NCBI RefSeq assembly: GCF_003857035.1
Contig: NZ_QGSY01000186.1
Location: forward strand, 1-39,806
Direction of reading: 5' to 3'
Source of the DNA: Micromonospora arida
GTDB lineage: Bacteria; Actinomycetota; Actinomycetes; Mycobacteriales; Micromonosporaceae
Length of the DNA stretch: 39,806 bases
Below are positions 26,446-34,249 of the stretch, piece by piece. How positions within the stretch are numbered: the stretch's first letter is position 1; each line of letters opens with the position of its first letter. The notes beneath the pieces were generated by a model that saw only the letters and a program-made list of their open reading frames with translations, searched no databases and was not told the origin of the DNA. The translations under genes and the position numbers were made by a program.

Positions 26446-28236
26446 GTGGCGCGCGAGTTCAGCACCGTGGGTGTGGTGGGGCTGGGCACCATGGGTGCCG
26501 GCATCGTCGAGGTCTTCGCCCGCAACGGCATCGACGTGGTGGCCGTGGAAATCTCCGCGCCGGCGCTGGAGCGCGGCCGGGCCACCCTGAAGGGCTCCAC
26601 CGACCGGGCGGTCGCCAAGGGCAAGCTCGCCGAGGCGGACCGCGACGCCCTGCACGAGCGGGTGCACTTCGCGGTCGGGCTGGACGCGCTGCACTCCGTC
26701 GACCTGGTCATCGAGGCGGTGCCCGAGCACCTGGACCTCAAGCAGCGGATCTTCGCGGAGCTGGACCGGGTCTGCCGACCGGAGACGATCCTCGCCACCA
26801 ACACCTCGTCGTTGAGCGTCACCGAGATCTCCGTCGCCACCAGCCGGCCCAACCAGGTGATCGGCATCCACTTCTTCAACCCGGCCCCGGTGATGAAGCT
26901 GGTCGAGGTGGTCCGCACGGTCGTCACCGCACCCGAGGTGGTCGCCGACGTGGAGGCGCTCTGCGCCCGGCTCGGCAAGGTCGACGTCACCATCAACGAC
27001 CGGGCCGGCTTCATCGCCAACGCGCTGCTCTTCGGCTACCTCAACCACGCGGTCGGCATGTTCGAGGCGCACTACGCGACCCGGGAGGACATCGACGCCG
27101 CCATGAAGCTCGGCTGCGGCCTGCCGATGGGCCCGCTGGCGTTGATGGACCTGATCGGCCTGGACACCGCGTACGAGATCCTGGACACGATGTACCGGCG
27201 CGGCGGGCGGGACCGCCGCCACGCCCCGGTGCCGCTGCTCAAGCAGATGGTTACGGCAGGGCTGCTCGGCCGGAAGTCGGGCCGGGGCTTCTACACCTAC
27301 GAGCGGCCCGGCTCCCCGGTGGTCGTACCGGATGAGGCGACGCCGCTGGCCACGGACGGCGGGCTCGCCGACGGCGCGCGCGCCATCGCGAAGGTCGGCG
27401 TGGTCGGCTCCGGAACGATGGCCACCGGGATCATCGAGGTCTTCGCGAAGGCCGGCTACGAGGTCGTCTCGGTGACCCGCGGCATGGAGAAGTCCGCGAA
27501 GGTCTGTGAGGCGGTGAAGACCTCGCTGAACAAGGGCGTGGTGCGCGGCAAGCTCGCCGAGGCCGACCGGGACGCCGCCCTGGGCCGGATCAGCTGGTCC
27601 GCCACGCTCGACCATCTCGCCGACGTCGACCTGGTGGTCGAGGCGGTCGTCGAGGAGTTGAGCGTCAAGAAGGCCCTCTTCGCCAGCCTCGACGAGATCT
27701 GCAAGCCGGGCGTGGTGCTGGCCACCACCACCTCGTCGCTGCCGGTGATCGACGTGGCGATGGCCACCCAGCGGCCGGCCGACGTGGTGGGGCTGCACTT
27801 CTTCAACCCGGCCCCGATCATGCCGCTGGTCGAGGTCGTCCGCACCATCCGCACCTCCCCGGAGGCCACCGCCACCGCCCGCGCCGTCTGCGCCGCGCTC
27901 GGCAAGACCGGCGTGGTCTGCGGTGACCGGTCCGGCTTCATCGTCAACGCGCTGCTCTTCCCGTACCTGAACGACGCGGTGAAGATGCTGGAGGCCAGCT
28001 ACTCGACGGCCGACGACATCGACCACGCCATGAAGCTGGGCTGCGGTTACCCGATGGGCCCGTTCGAGCTGCTCGACGTGGTCGGGCTGGACGTCTCCCT
28101 GGCCATCCAGCGCGAGCTGTACCTGGAACTGCGCGAGCCGGGTTTCGCGCCCGCGCCGCTGCTGGAGCACCTGGTCACCGCCGGCTACCTGGGCCGCAAG
28201 ACCCGCCGCGGCTTCCGCGACCACTCGCACCGCTGA
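26446..28236 (+). CDS. Double-length 3-hydroxyacyl-CoA dehydrogenase (two HBDH units in one chain)
   Basis: The 596-residue protein is two complete 3-hydroxybutyryl-CoA dehydrogenase units in tandem, about residues 1-290 and 310-596. Each has a Rossmann motif, a TSSL active-site segment, HFFNPAP with the catalytic His (H142 and H451), GFI.NALLF and a C-terminal dimerisation domain. Unit one has GLGTMG and acidic E35 after the second strand, indicating NAD. Unit two has GSGTMA and T344-R345 there, suggesting NADP. Unit two also has a degraded end (RRGFRDH in place of RGFYTY). GTG 26446 is chosen for its GGGGAGG site. Tandem 3-hydroxyacyl-CoA dehydrogenases of this size occur in other actinobacteria; the physiological substrate here is inferred. 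Confidence 0.9.
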   Translation: MAREFSTVGVVGLGTMGAGIVEVFARNGIDVVAVEISAPALERGRATLKGSTDRAVAKGKLAEADRDALHERVHFAVGLDALHSVDLVIEAVPEHLDLKQRIFAELDRVCRPETILATNTSSLSVTEISVATSRPNQVIGIHFFNPAPVMKLVEVVRTVVTAPEVVADVEALCARLGKVDVTINDRAGFIANALLFGYLNHAVGMFEAHYATREDIDAAMKLGCGLPMGPLALMDLIGLDTAYEILDTMYRRGGRDRRHAPVPLLKQMVTAGLLGRKSGRGFYTYERPGSPVVVPDEATPLATDGGLADGARAIAKVGVVGSGTMATGIIEVFAKAGYEVVSVTRGMEKSAKVCEAVKTSLNKGVVRGKLAEADRDAALGRISWSATLDHLADVDLVVEAVVEELSVKKALFASLDEICKPGVVLATTTSSLPVIDVAMATQRPADVVGLHFFNPAPIMPLVEVVRTIRTSPEATATARAVCAALGKTGVVCGDRSGFIVNALLFPYLNDAVKMLEASYSTADDIDHAMKLGCGYPMGPFELLDVVGLDVSLAIQRELYLELREPGFAPAPLLEHLVTAGYLGRKTRRGFRDHSHR

Positions 28237-28276
28237 CCGGGTCAACGCCGGGCGGCTCCGGCCGCGTCTGCATGGT

Positions 28277-28771
28277 GTGACCTTCGAGGAGTACGTCGGC
28301 AGCCGCGGCCCGGCCCTCGTTCGGCTGGCCCGGCTGCTGACCGGTGACGAGCACCGGGCCGAGGACCTCACCCAGGAGGTGCTGTCCCGGGCGTACGTGC
28401 ACTGGCGCAAGATCTCCCGGGCGGACCGGCCCGACGTGTACGTGCGCCGGATGCTGGTCAACGCCAACAACTCCTGGTGGCGCCGCCGGTCGAATCGCGA
28501 ACTGGCCATCGACACGTTCGTGGACCGGCCGCACCGCGGCGACCTCGGCGGCGAAGCGGCCGACCGGGACGAGATGTGGCGGCTGATCCTCGGCCTGCCC
28601 GACCGCCAGCGGGCGGTCCTGGTGCTGCGCTACTACGAAGACCTGGACGACGCGACCATCGCGCAGATCCTGGACTGCTCGCCGGTCACCGTCCGCACCC
28701 ACGCGATGCGGGCGCTCGCCAACCTCCGGGAGCGCTGCGGTGCCCCGGCCAAGAACGGGAGCCGACCGTGA
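28277..28771 (+). CDS. SigE-family ECF RNA polymerase sigma factor
   Basis: The 164-residue protein is an ECF sigma factor of the actinobacterial SigE-like subfamily. Region 2 runs from FEEYVGSRGPALVRLARLLTGD through AEDLTQEVLSRAYVHW. Region 4 contains LPDRQRAVLVLRYYEDLDDATIAQILDCSPVTVRTHAMRAL in essence, the helix-turn-helix that reads the -35. It overlaps the next gene by 4 bases (GTGA), so the two are translated together; that product is probably its regulator or partner. Target genes cannot be read from the window. Confidence 0.93.
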   Translation: MTFEEYVGSRGPALVRLARLLTGDEHRAEDLTQEVLSRAYVHWRKISRADRPDVYVRRMLVNANNSWWRRRSNRELAIDTFVDRPHRGDLGGEAADRDEMWRLILGLPDRQRAVLVLRYYEDLDDATIAQILDCSPVTVRTHAMRALANLRERCGAPAKNGSRP

Positions 28772-29811
28772 CCGACCTCGACCAGCGGATCATCTCCACC
28801 CTGCGGGCGCACGCCGAGGGTCAGGTCGACATCGACCAGTTGACCAGCGGGGCGGTTACCCGGGGCCGGGCCCGGCGGACGCGGCGACGGGCCGCGGTGG
28901 GTGGGACGGCGCTCGGCGTGGCGGCGGTGCTCGGCCTCGGGGTGGCGGGCGGCGGTGGGCTGCCCGTGGAGGTGCCCTGGACGGGGGCGAAGCCGGCAAC
29001 CCCGGCGGCCACGCCGGCGGCGGCACCCGGGGTGCCGGGCGCACTCGCCCGACCTGATCTGGTCGGAAAGGACCCCGGTCTGCTGCACTTCGGCGTCGAC
29101 CCGGCCCATGCTCGCTACCTGAGCTGGCGATCGGCGGCCGGCCTGGAGAGCGCCGAGCTTGATCTGGGTGGCGCCGCGCCGGTCAGTTTCTATCTCGCCC
29201 GCAGCGCCGCCGTGGCCGAGGAGGTTCACCTGGAGGGCGACAGGGTCATCCCGCAACCGGCGGACCCGCCCTACGACGGCCAACTGGAGCGGCTCTCCGC
29301 GGACGGCGCCGATCCGATCTGGGTGCTGCGGTGGCAGCCGGTGCCCGGCCTCTTCGCCCGCCTGCGCACGGTGGCACCCACCGACGCGGCGCTGCGGGCC
29401 GCCAGGAGCGCCCTCCGGCTGGATGTGGCGCACCAGTGCAGCGCCCCGGTGCGGCTGACCGCGATGCCGGCCGGGGCGTGGCCGGCCGGCTGCGAGGTCA
29501 CCGTGACCAACTTCCCGGCCGCGCTGGACGTCTCGCTGGTCGTCAACGGGAGCGGGTTCCGCTCGATGGAGGTGCGGCTTCAATACGCGCGCAGCATCGC
29601 CGGTGCGCGCACGGAATCCAATGCGACGGCGGCCGGCCGGCCGGTCTACCGCTACCCGCAGGGCGGAATGATGGAGCTACTGGGGATACCGAAGGCTCAT
29701 CTCACCGCCGGTTGGGGCTGGCCGAACGAGGGGTTCACCGAGGACGACGCGACCACCGTGCTCGGCGGGGTGCAGGTCGCCGAGCACCTGGACCGGCCCG
29801 CGACCTGGTGA
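28768..29811 (+). CDS. Membrane-anchored protein co-translated with the ECF sigma factor
   Basis: The 347-residue product has a cytoplasmic N-terminus of about 40 residues that is Arg-rich near the membrane (RGRARRTRRR). One helix follows at about 41-62, then an Ala/Pro linker and a large extracytoplasmic domain with two cysteines (QCSAPVR, AGCEVTV). Position and topology suggest an anti-sigma or sensor partner. The HxxxCxxC zinc anti-sigma motif is absent and I do not recognise the outer domain. The start is the GTG overlapping the sigma gene stop. Confidence 0.75.
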   Translation: MTDLDQRIISTLRAHAEGQVDIDQLTSGAVTRGRARRTRRRAAVGGTALGVAAVLGLGVAGGGGLPVEVPWTGAKPATPAATPAAAPGVPGALARPDLVGKDPGLLHFGVDPAHARYLSWRSAAGLESAELDLGGAAPVSFYLARSAAVAEEVHLEGDRVIPQPADPPYDGQLERLSADGADPIWVLRWQPVPGLFARLRTVAPTDAALRAARSALRLDVAHQCSAPVRLTAMPAGAWPAGCEVTVTNFPAALDVSLVVNGSGFRSMEVRLQYARSIAGARTESNATAAGRPVYRYPQGGMMELLGIPKAHLTAGWGWPNEGFTEDDATTVLGGVQVAEHLDRPATW

Positions 29812-29854
29812 CCGCCCCGGGAGGCCGCACCCGCCGGACGTACGCTTGGTGACT

Positions 29855-30178
29855 GTGAGCCCCCGTCGCAATCGCCCTCGCCGGGACGACAACGCCAATC
29901 TGGACGCCGACCGGGTCCGGCAGGGCGTCGCCTCGGTGCAGCAGTGGACCGACGGCGCCTGGCAGGTACGCGGCATCGGCGCGGGCGCGTCGGTCAAGAC
30001 GTACCGCTGCCCCGGTTGTAACCAGGAGATCCGGCCCGGGGTGGCGCACCTGGTGGCCTGGCCGGCGGACGGCCTGGGTGACCTGACCGACCGGCGGCAC
30101 TGGCACAGCGGCTGCTGGCGTGCCCGGGACCGGCGCGGCCCGGCGGTGCAGCGCGGCCGGGGCGCCCCGCGCTACTGA
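29855..30178 (+). CDS. Small zinc-finger-like conserved actinobacterial protein
   Basis: The 107-residue basic protein contains YRCPGCNQEIRPGVAHLVAW and, about 20 residues later, RRHWHSGCWRARDRR. Two Cys plus His/His/Cys could form a zinc site. The Arg-rich N- and C-termini suggest nucleic acid contact, but this is inference. Such proteins are found across actinobacteria without a known role, sometimes labelled ATP/GTP-binding. GTG 29855 is chosen: TACGCT lies 8 bases upstream, consistent with another leaderless start, and earlier in-frame GTG/TTG codons fall too close to it. Confidence 0.75.
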   Translation: MSPRRNRPRRDDNANLDADRVRQGVASVQQWTDGAWQVRGIGAGASVKTYRCPGCNQEIRPGVAHLVAWPADGLGDLTDRRHWHSGCWRARDRRGPAVQRGRGAPRY

Positions 30179-30280
30179 GGGGCCCTCTCCGGGGGTGGCC
30201 TGTGCCACGGCTGAGCGATCTGGATCACCCTGTTCGTGCCTGGGCGGGCGGTGGCGGCGACTTCGCGACAGACTTGGGCG

Positions 30281-31090
30281 GTGAGCACAGCGATCCGCGC
30301 GTCGTCGATCCTGCCCGGCCGCCGGGAGGACATCGAGCTGCACACCGCCGACGGTCTGCGGCTGGTCGGTGAGCTGGCCCTGCCGGCCGACCGGCCGCCG
30401 GTGGCCACCCTGGTCTGCCTGCACCCGCTACCGACCCACGGCGGAATGATGGACAGCCACGTGTTCCGCAAGGCGGCCTGGCGGCTGCCCGCGCTGGCTG
30501 ACCTGGCGGTGCTGCGGTTCAACACCCGGGGCACCAGCAGCGTGCGCGGCACCAGCGAGGGAGCCTTCGACGGCGCGGTGGGCGAGCGGTACGACGTGGC
30601 CGCCGCCATCGAGTACGCGGAGTTCGCCGAGCTGCCCAACATCTGGCTCGTCGGCTGGTCGTTCGGCACCGACCTGGCGCTGAAGTACGGCTGCGATCCG
30701 GCGATCGCCGGGGCGATCCTGCTCTCCCCGCCGCTGCGCTTCTCCGCCCCCGATGACCTGGCCACCTGGGCCAACTCGGGTCGGCCGCTGGTGGCGCTGG
30801 TGCCGGAGTTCGACGACTACCTGCGCCCCACCGAGGCGCGGGAGCGGTTCGCCGCCGTGCCACAGGCCGAGGTGGTCGGGGTGCCGGGTGCCAAGCACCT
30901 GTGGGTGGGCGACGCGGAGACGGTGCTCGACGAGATCGTCCGGCGGGTCAACCCAGCCGTCGAGGTGCCACTGCCGACCACCTGGGACGGCCCGATGGAG
31001 GCCGGCGACGTCAGCGCGTACGCCGACCGGACGGTGGCTGCCTTCGCCGACACCCCCGTCCCCGGCCCGGCCGCGACCAAGGCGGACTGA
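30281..31090 (+). CDS. Alpha/beta hydrolase (dienelactone-hydrolase-like)
   Basis: The 269-residue protein has VCLHPLPTHGGMMDS as the oxyanion region and VLRFNTRGTSSVRG. The nucleophile Ser is in IWLVGWSFGTDLALKYG, an acid candidate is in VALVPEFDDYLRP, and the His is in VPGAKHLWVGD. It resembles prokaryotic alpha/beta hydrolases such as the YheT/dienelactone hydrolase group. The substrate is unknown. GTG 30281 is chosen because upstream residues are unlike the family. The 3' end, including the stop codon, is part of a 25-bp tandem repeat. Confidence 0.85.
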   Translation: MSTAIRASSILPGRREDIELHTADGLRLVGELALPADRPPVATLVCLHPLPTHGGMMDSHVFRKAAWRLPALADLAVLRFNTRGTSSVRGTSEGAFDGAVGERYDVAAAIEYAEFAELPNIWLVGWSFGTDLALKYGCDPAIAGAILLSPPLRFSAPDDLATWANSGRPLVALVPEFDDYLRPTEARERFAAVPQAEVVGVPGAKHLWVGDAETVLDEIVRRVNPAVEVPLPTTWDGPMEAGDVSAYADRTVAAFADTPVPGPAATKAD

Positions 31091-31136
31091 CCCGGCCGCC
31101 ACCAAGGCGGACTGACCCGGCCGCGACCGAGGCTGG
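31066..31136. repeat. 25-bp tandem repeat covering the end of the hydrolase gene
   Basis: Copies start at 31066, 31091 and 31116; the last is partial and diverged. The unit includes ACCAAGGCGGACTGA, so the hydrolase stop codon is present in the first copy and duplicated in the second. Because 25 is not a multiple of three, the second copy is not in frame. Confidence 0.75.
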
Positions 31137-31183
31137 CCGACGCGCTCGTCCCCGGCCTGGCCGCCGGTCCGGCGGGCTGATGC

Positions 31184-32413
31184 TCAGCGGCGCTCCTGGC
31201 GGGGCAGCACCACCTCGCGCAGGATCAGTTGCAGCGCGGCCACCGTGGGGATGGCGATCAGCGCGCCCACCACACCCAGCAGCGCCACCCCGAGCAGCGC
31301 GGCGAGCAGGGCCGCCACCTCGTTGACCTCGACCGAGCGCCGCATCACCTTCGGGTAGATCAGGTAGTTCTCCACCTGCTGGTAGATGAGGAAGAACACC
31401 GCGCAGGCGATGCCGGTGGGCAGGTCGGCGGCGAAGCCGACCAGGCTCACGATCACCGCGCCCAGGGTCGCGCCGATCTGCGGGATCAGGTCGGTCACCG
31501 CGACCACCACTGCCAACGCGAACGGGTACGGCAGGTCGACGATCAGCGCGAAGACGAACGTGGTCGCGCCGGCCAGCACCGCGATGCTCAGCGCGCCGAC
31601 CATGTAGGCGCCAACCTTGGCCAGTATTTCGTCGCCGATCAGCTGCACCCGCTCGCGCCGGGAGCGGGGCACCAACGAGTAGCCCAGCGAGCGCAGCTTG
31701 TCGAAGTACGCCAGGAAGTAGATGGTCAGCACCAGCACGGTCAGCGTCCGGAACACCGTGCCGAAGATCAATTGGGCCCCGCCCAGCACCCCGCCCAGCG
31801 CTCGGCCGACAGTCTGCGCGTTGGCCGCGCCCTGCACCCGCTCCACCACGTCGTACCGCTCCACCAGGTCATTGACCGTCGGATTGCGGCGCAACTCGTC
31901 GAGCAGGCTCGGGATCTGGTCGATGAACTGACCCGACTGGGTGACGATCGGCGGGACCAGCGCCACGATGCCGCCGCAGAGCAGCAACACCACCGTGAGG
32001 GCGACCCCCGCCACCGCCAGGCCGTGCGGCACACCCCAACGGCGTAGCCGGACCACCGCCGGGTTGAGGCCGACCGCGAGGAAGAGCGCGATCACCACCA
32101 GCACCAGGATGCCGCCGGCATTCCGAATCCCCAGATAGAGGGTGTACGCCAGCAGCACGCCCAGCGCACCGGTGAAGCCCAGCAGGAAGCTGCTGCGGCG
32201 CAATGGCCGCCCCGGTGTGCCGAACTTTCCGGACGGGACCGCCGGCGGCTCGTCCGGGTCGACCCCCGGGGCGGGGACCGGCACCGGCGGTGGCACCTCG
32301 GCTGGCTGGGGGGTCTCCGCTGGCTGGGGGGTCTCCGCCGGTGGTGGCGTTTCCGCTGACGGGGGACCGGGGGTCACGTCCGGCTCGTCGCCGGAAGGGT
32401 CGTGCTGTGGCAC
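31184..32413 (-). CDS. AI-2E family transporter
   Basis: The 409-residue integral membrane protein belongs to the AI-2E/PerM family of putative exporters. About eight helices follow residue 73. Family marks are LFLAVGLNPAVVRLRRWGVP, FALAVVVAVTDLIPQIGATLGAVIV, and IYQQVENYLIYPKVMRRSVEVNEVAALLAAL in essence. The first 70 residues are a Pro/Glu-rich cytoplasmic tail with short repeats (PAETPQPAETPQPAEVPP). The transported substrate is unknown, and the family name does not prove an autoinducer role. The GTG start at 32411-32413 is 15 bases after the DUF397 stop, so co-transcription with the regulators upstream is possible. Confidence 0.9.
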   Translation of the reverse strand: MPQHDPSGDEPDVTPGPPSAETPPPAETPQPAETPQPAEVPPPVPVPAPGVDPDEPPAVPSGKFGTPGRPLRRSSFLLGFTGALGVLLAYTLYLGIRNAGGILVLVVIALFLAVGLNPAVVRLRRWGVPHGLAVAGVALTVVLLLCGGIVALVPPIVTQSGQFIDQIPSLLDELRRNPTVNDLVERYDVVERVQGAANAQTVGRALGGVLGGAQLIFGTVFRTLTVLVLTIYFLAYFDKLRSLGYSLVPRSRRERVQLIGDEILAKVGAYMVGALSIAVLAGATTFVFALIVDLPYPFALAVVVAVTDLIPQIGATLGAVIVSLVGFAADLPTGIACAVFFLIYQQVENYLIYPKVMRRSVEVNEVAALLAALLGVALLGVVGALIAIPTVAALQLILREVVLPRQERR

Positions 32414-32428
32414 CAGGAACCTCCCGGC

Positions 32429-32617
32429 TCAGGCCGTCGGACGACGGGCGACGGCCACGAACGCCCGCCACGCGGCGGGCGCGAACACCAGCACCGGACC
32501 GGCCGGATCCTTGCTGTCCCGCACCCCCACGACCCCCGGCAGATTGTCCGCCACCTCGACGCACTCTCCGTTGCCGCTACGGCTGGATGTGCGCCAGAGC
32601 GCGCCGATCAGGTCCAT
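32429..32617 (-). CDS. DUF397 protein
   Basis: The 62-residue protein shows the DUF397 signature: WRTSSRSGNGECVEVA near the N-terminus, then VVGVRDSKDPAGPVLVFAPAAWRAF. In Streptomyces such proteins are partners (BldB/WhiJ-type) of adjacent XRE-DUF5753 regulators. Here the gene overlaps the end of that regulator by 10 bases, as expected for such a pair. ATG 32617 is chosen from the family start (MDLIGALWRTSS). Confidence 0.9.
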   Translation of the reverse strand: MDLIGALWRTSSRSGNGECVEVADNLPGVVGVRDSKDPAGPVLVFAPAAWRAFVAVARRPTA

Positions 32618-33417
32618 GAGGTCACAACTTCCTTCATCAGTTCGATCGACTGGCGGCGAGACAACGCACCGTTTCTGATCATCTCCCAACGCGCCAGCAG
32701 CGTAGCCACCTCATGGTCGCCATCGACCACGAGACCGTCAATCTGATGCTCCATGTGCCCCACCCAACCACCGTCGGCGCCTCGGGCCAGATTGAACGGT
32801 CCGGAAAGGCCGACGTGCAGTCCGGTGTCGGCCGGAACGATGTGCAGGCTGACGTGTGGTTGCTCCAGGCTGGCGACGAGGTGGGTGATCTGCTCGACCA
32901 TCAACCCGCGAACCTCCTCGCCGGCACGCCGCAGCACCAATTCGTCGACGACCGCGACGAACTGCGCCGGCTCGGGCTGCACCAGCAGCGACTGGCGGTC
33001 CAGGCGAGCGTGGACTCGGCGTTCCACTTCGTCGTCGCTCAGCAGGTCGTCGCAGCGGATCACCGCGCGGGCGTAGTTCTCGGTCTGGAGCAGCCCGGGG
33101 ATCAGCGTCGGTTGGAAGCAGCGCAGTTGGCGGGCGCTGCGCTCGGCGTCCAGCCAGGGCCGGAACCAGCTCGGCTGGCCGTCGCGCTCGGCGAGCTTGA
33201 GCAGGTAGACGAGCAGGCCGCCGGTGGTCAACACCTCGTCGGCGCGGGCCAGGAAGAGTCGGTCCAGTGGACGCTGCCCCAGCTCCAGCGCGGACACCAT
33301 CGAGCCGGAGTAGTGCACCAGCCGACCGAAATCCTCCTGGCTCATCCCGGCGGCGATCCGGAGCCGGCGCAGTTGCGCGCGGATCATGTCGGCCGTCGGC
33401 GCGGCGTCGCCTTCCAC
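32608..33417 (-). CDS. XRE-family helix-turn-helix regulator with DUF5753 domain
   Basis: The 269-residue regulator has an N-terminal helix-turn-helix (IRAQLRRLRIAAGMSQEDFG, then SGSMVSALELGQR). A DUF5753 domain follows (LRCFQPTLIPGLLQTENYARAVI, HIVPADTGLHVGLSGPFNLA). These WhiJ-like proteins are thought to act with the DUF397 partner encoded next. The GTG at 33415-33417 has GGAGG a few bases upstream. The start is preferred to earlier in-frame codons, which would add an unrelated Arg-rich stretch. Confidence 0.88.
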   Translation of the reverse strand: MEGDAAPTADMIRAQLRRLRIAAGMSQEDFGRLVHYSGSMVSALELGQRPLDRLFLARADEVLTTGGLLVYLLKLAERDGQPSWFRPWLDAERSARQLRCFQPTLIPGLLQTENYARAVIRCDDLLSDDEVERRVHARLDRQSLLVQPEPAQFVAVVDELVLRRAGEEVRGLMVEQITHLVASLEQPHVSLHIVPADTGLHVGLSGPFNLARGADGGWVGHMEHQIDGLVVDGDHEVATLLARWEMIRNGALSRRQSIELMKEVVTSWT

Positions 33418-33635
33418 AGTGCCTCCGCAGGTCGAGGGTCGTCTCCACCGGTCGACCCGGCGGGTCACGTCGTCACCGCAGTCGCCCCACCGGAGCCGTC
33501 GAGGTCTTCCGACCGTAACGGTGTTCTCAGCAGACTGTCACGTACCGGGTCGTCCCCGGACCACTCCGGTTTTCACCGCGCGGGCACTGCCGTCTCCACG
33601 TCGGCGTGACCGCGCCCCAGCCGAGGAGACATCCC

Positions 33636-34157
33636 ATGCCCACGCTCACGTGTCGCGCCGTCAGCCGGTCGCTGCCCGTCACCGTCACCTCGCCTACGCG
33701 GAGGTCCACCGGCTGTGCACTGCCCGGTCCGCACGGGGTCGGCAGAGCGGGTACACCGGCTTGGCGGTTGTCCACCGGTTGCACGCCGCCGGGTCCGCAC
33801 TCACGGCGCAGGGCGCGTACCCCGGTGTCGGGGCTGCCCCAGCCGCGGCTCGGGCCGTACCCCATGTTTCCCCGACCCTGCGGCGCGCGGACGCCGCACA
33901 CCCCGTTGCGACCCATGTGGTGCTGCCGGGCCGACGGCCTGCCGTGGCCCTGTGCGGACGCCCGGCTGCTGCTCAAGGCGGAGTTCGACAGCGATCCGGC
34001 CGCGCTGACCATCTACCTCGCCGGGCTCTACCACGAGGCGGCGCACGACCTGTACCAGCTCAATCCCTACGACGGGCCGGCACCTCGGGAGCTTTTCGAA
34101 CGCTTCGTGGCGTGGGGCCCGTTCCGCCGCCCGATCATCGACCCGGATGGCCCCTAG
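33636..34157 (+). CDS. Small actinobacterial protein with an in-frame 22-residue repeat
   Basis: The 173-residue protein starts at ATG 33636, 7 bases after a GAGGAG site. Its first half is Arg/Pro-rich and contains two 22-residue repeats (STGCALPGPH... and STGCTPPGPH...), encoded by DNA copies at 33704-33734 and 33770-33800. The second half, from PMWCCRADGLPWPCADARLL to the end, looks like a compact conserved domain with Trp/Cys and helical segments (LTIYLAGLYHEAAHDLYQLNP). I recognise this as a family seen in related genomes, without a known function. If the upstream half is not translated, ATG 33864 would give 97 residues. It is divergent from the XRE regulator. Confidence 0.6.
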   Translation: MPTLTCRAVSRSLPVTVTSPTRRSTGCALPGPHGVGRAGTPAWRLSTGCTPPGPHSRRRARTPVSGLPQPRLGPYPMFPRPCGARTPHTPLRPMWCCRADGLPWPCADARLLLKAEFDSDPAALTIYLAGLYHEAAHDLYQLNPYDGPAPRELFERFVAWGPFRRPIIDPDGP

Positions 34158-34172
34158 GCTCCGGACCACGCG

Positions 34173-34219
34173 CAGATCTTGGACAGTTTCCGTTGCGCGG
34201 ACGGAAACCGTCCAAGATC
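34173..34219. terminator. Long hairpin between convergent genes
   Basis: The 20-bp arms 34173-34192 (AGATCTTGGACAGTTTCCGT) and 34200-34219 pair with a single mismatch around a 7-base loop. It lies 15 bases after the 33636 gene and 30 bases before the 3' end of the coiled-coil gene on the other strand. It is placed to terminate both. Confidence 0.75.
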
Positions 34220-34249
34220 TCGAGGCTCACACGAGCGCCCGTGGCAGGG

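Noticed and set aside
25837..28515. 892-residue open frame on the minus strand opposite the hydrolase and double dehydrogenase genes
   Set aside because: It is antisense to two clearly conserved genes, its translation is His/Asp/Arg/Val-rich with no recognisable domain, and long shadow frames are expected in DNA with this GC content.
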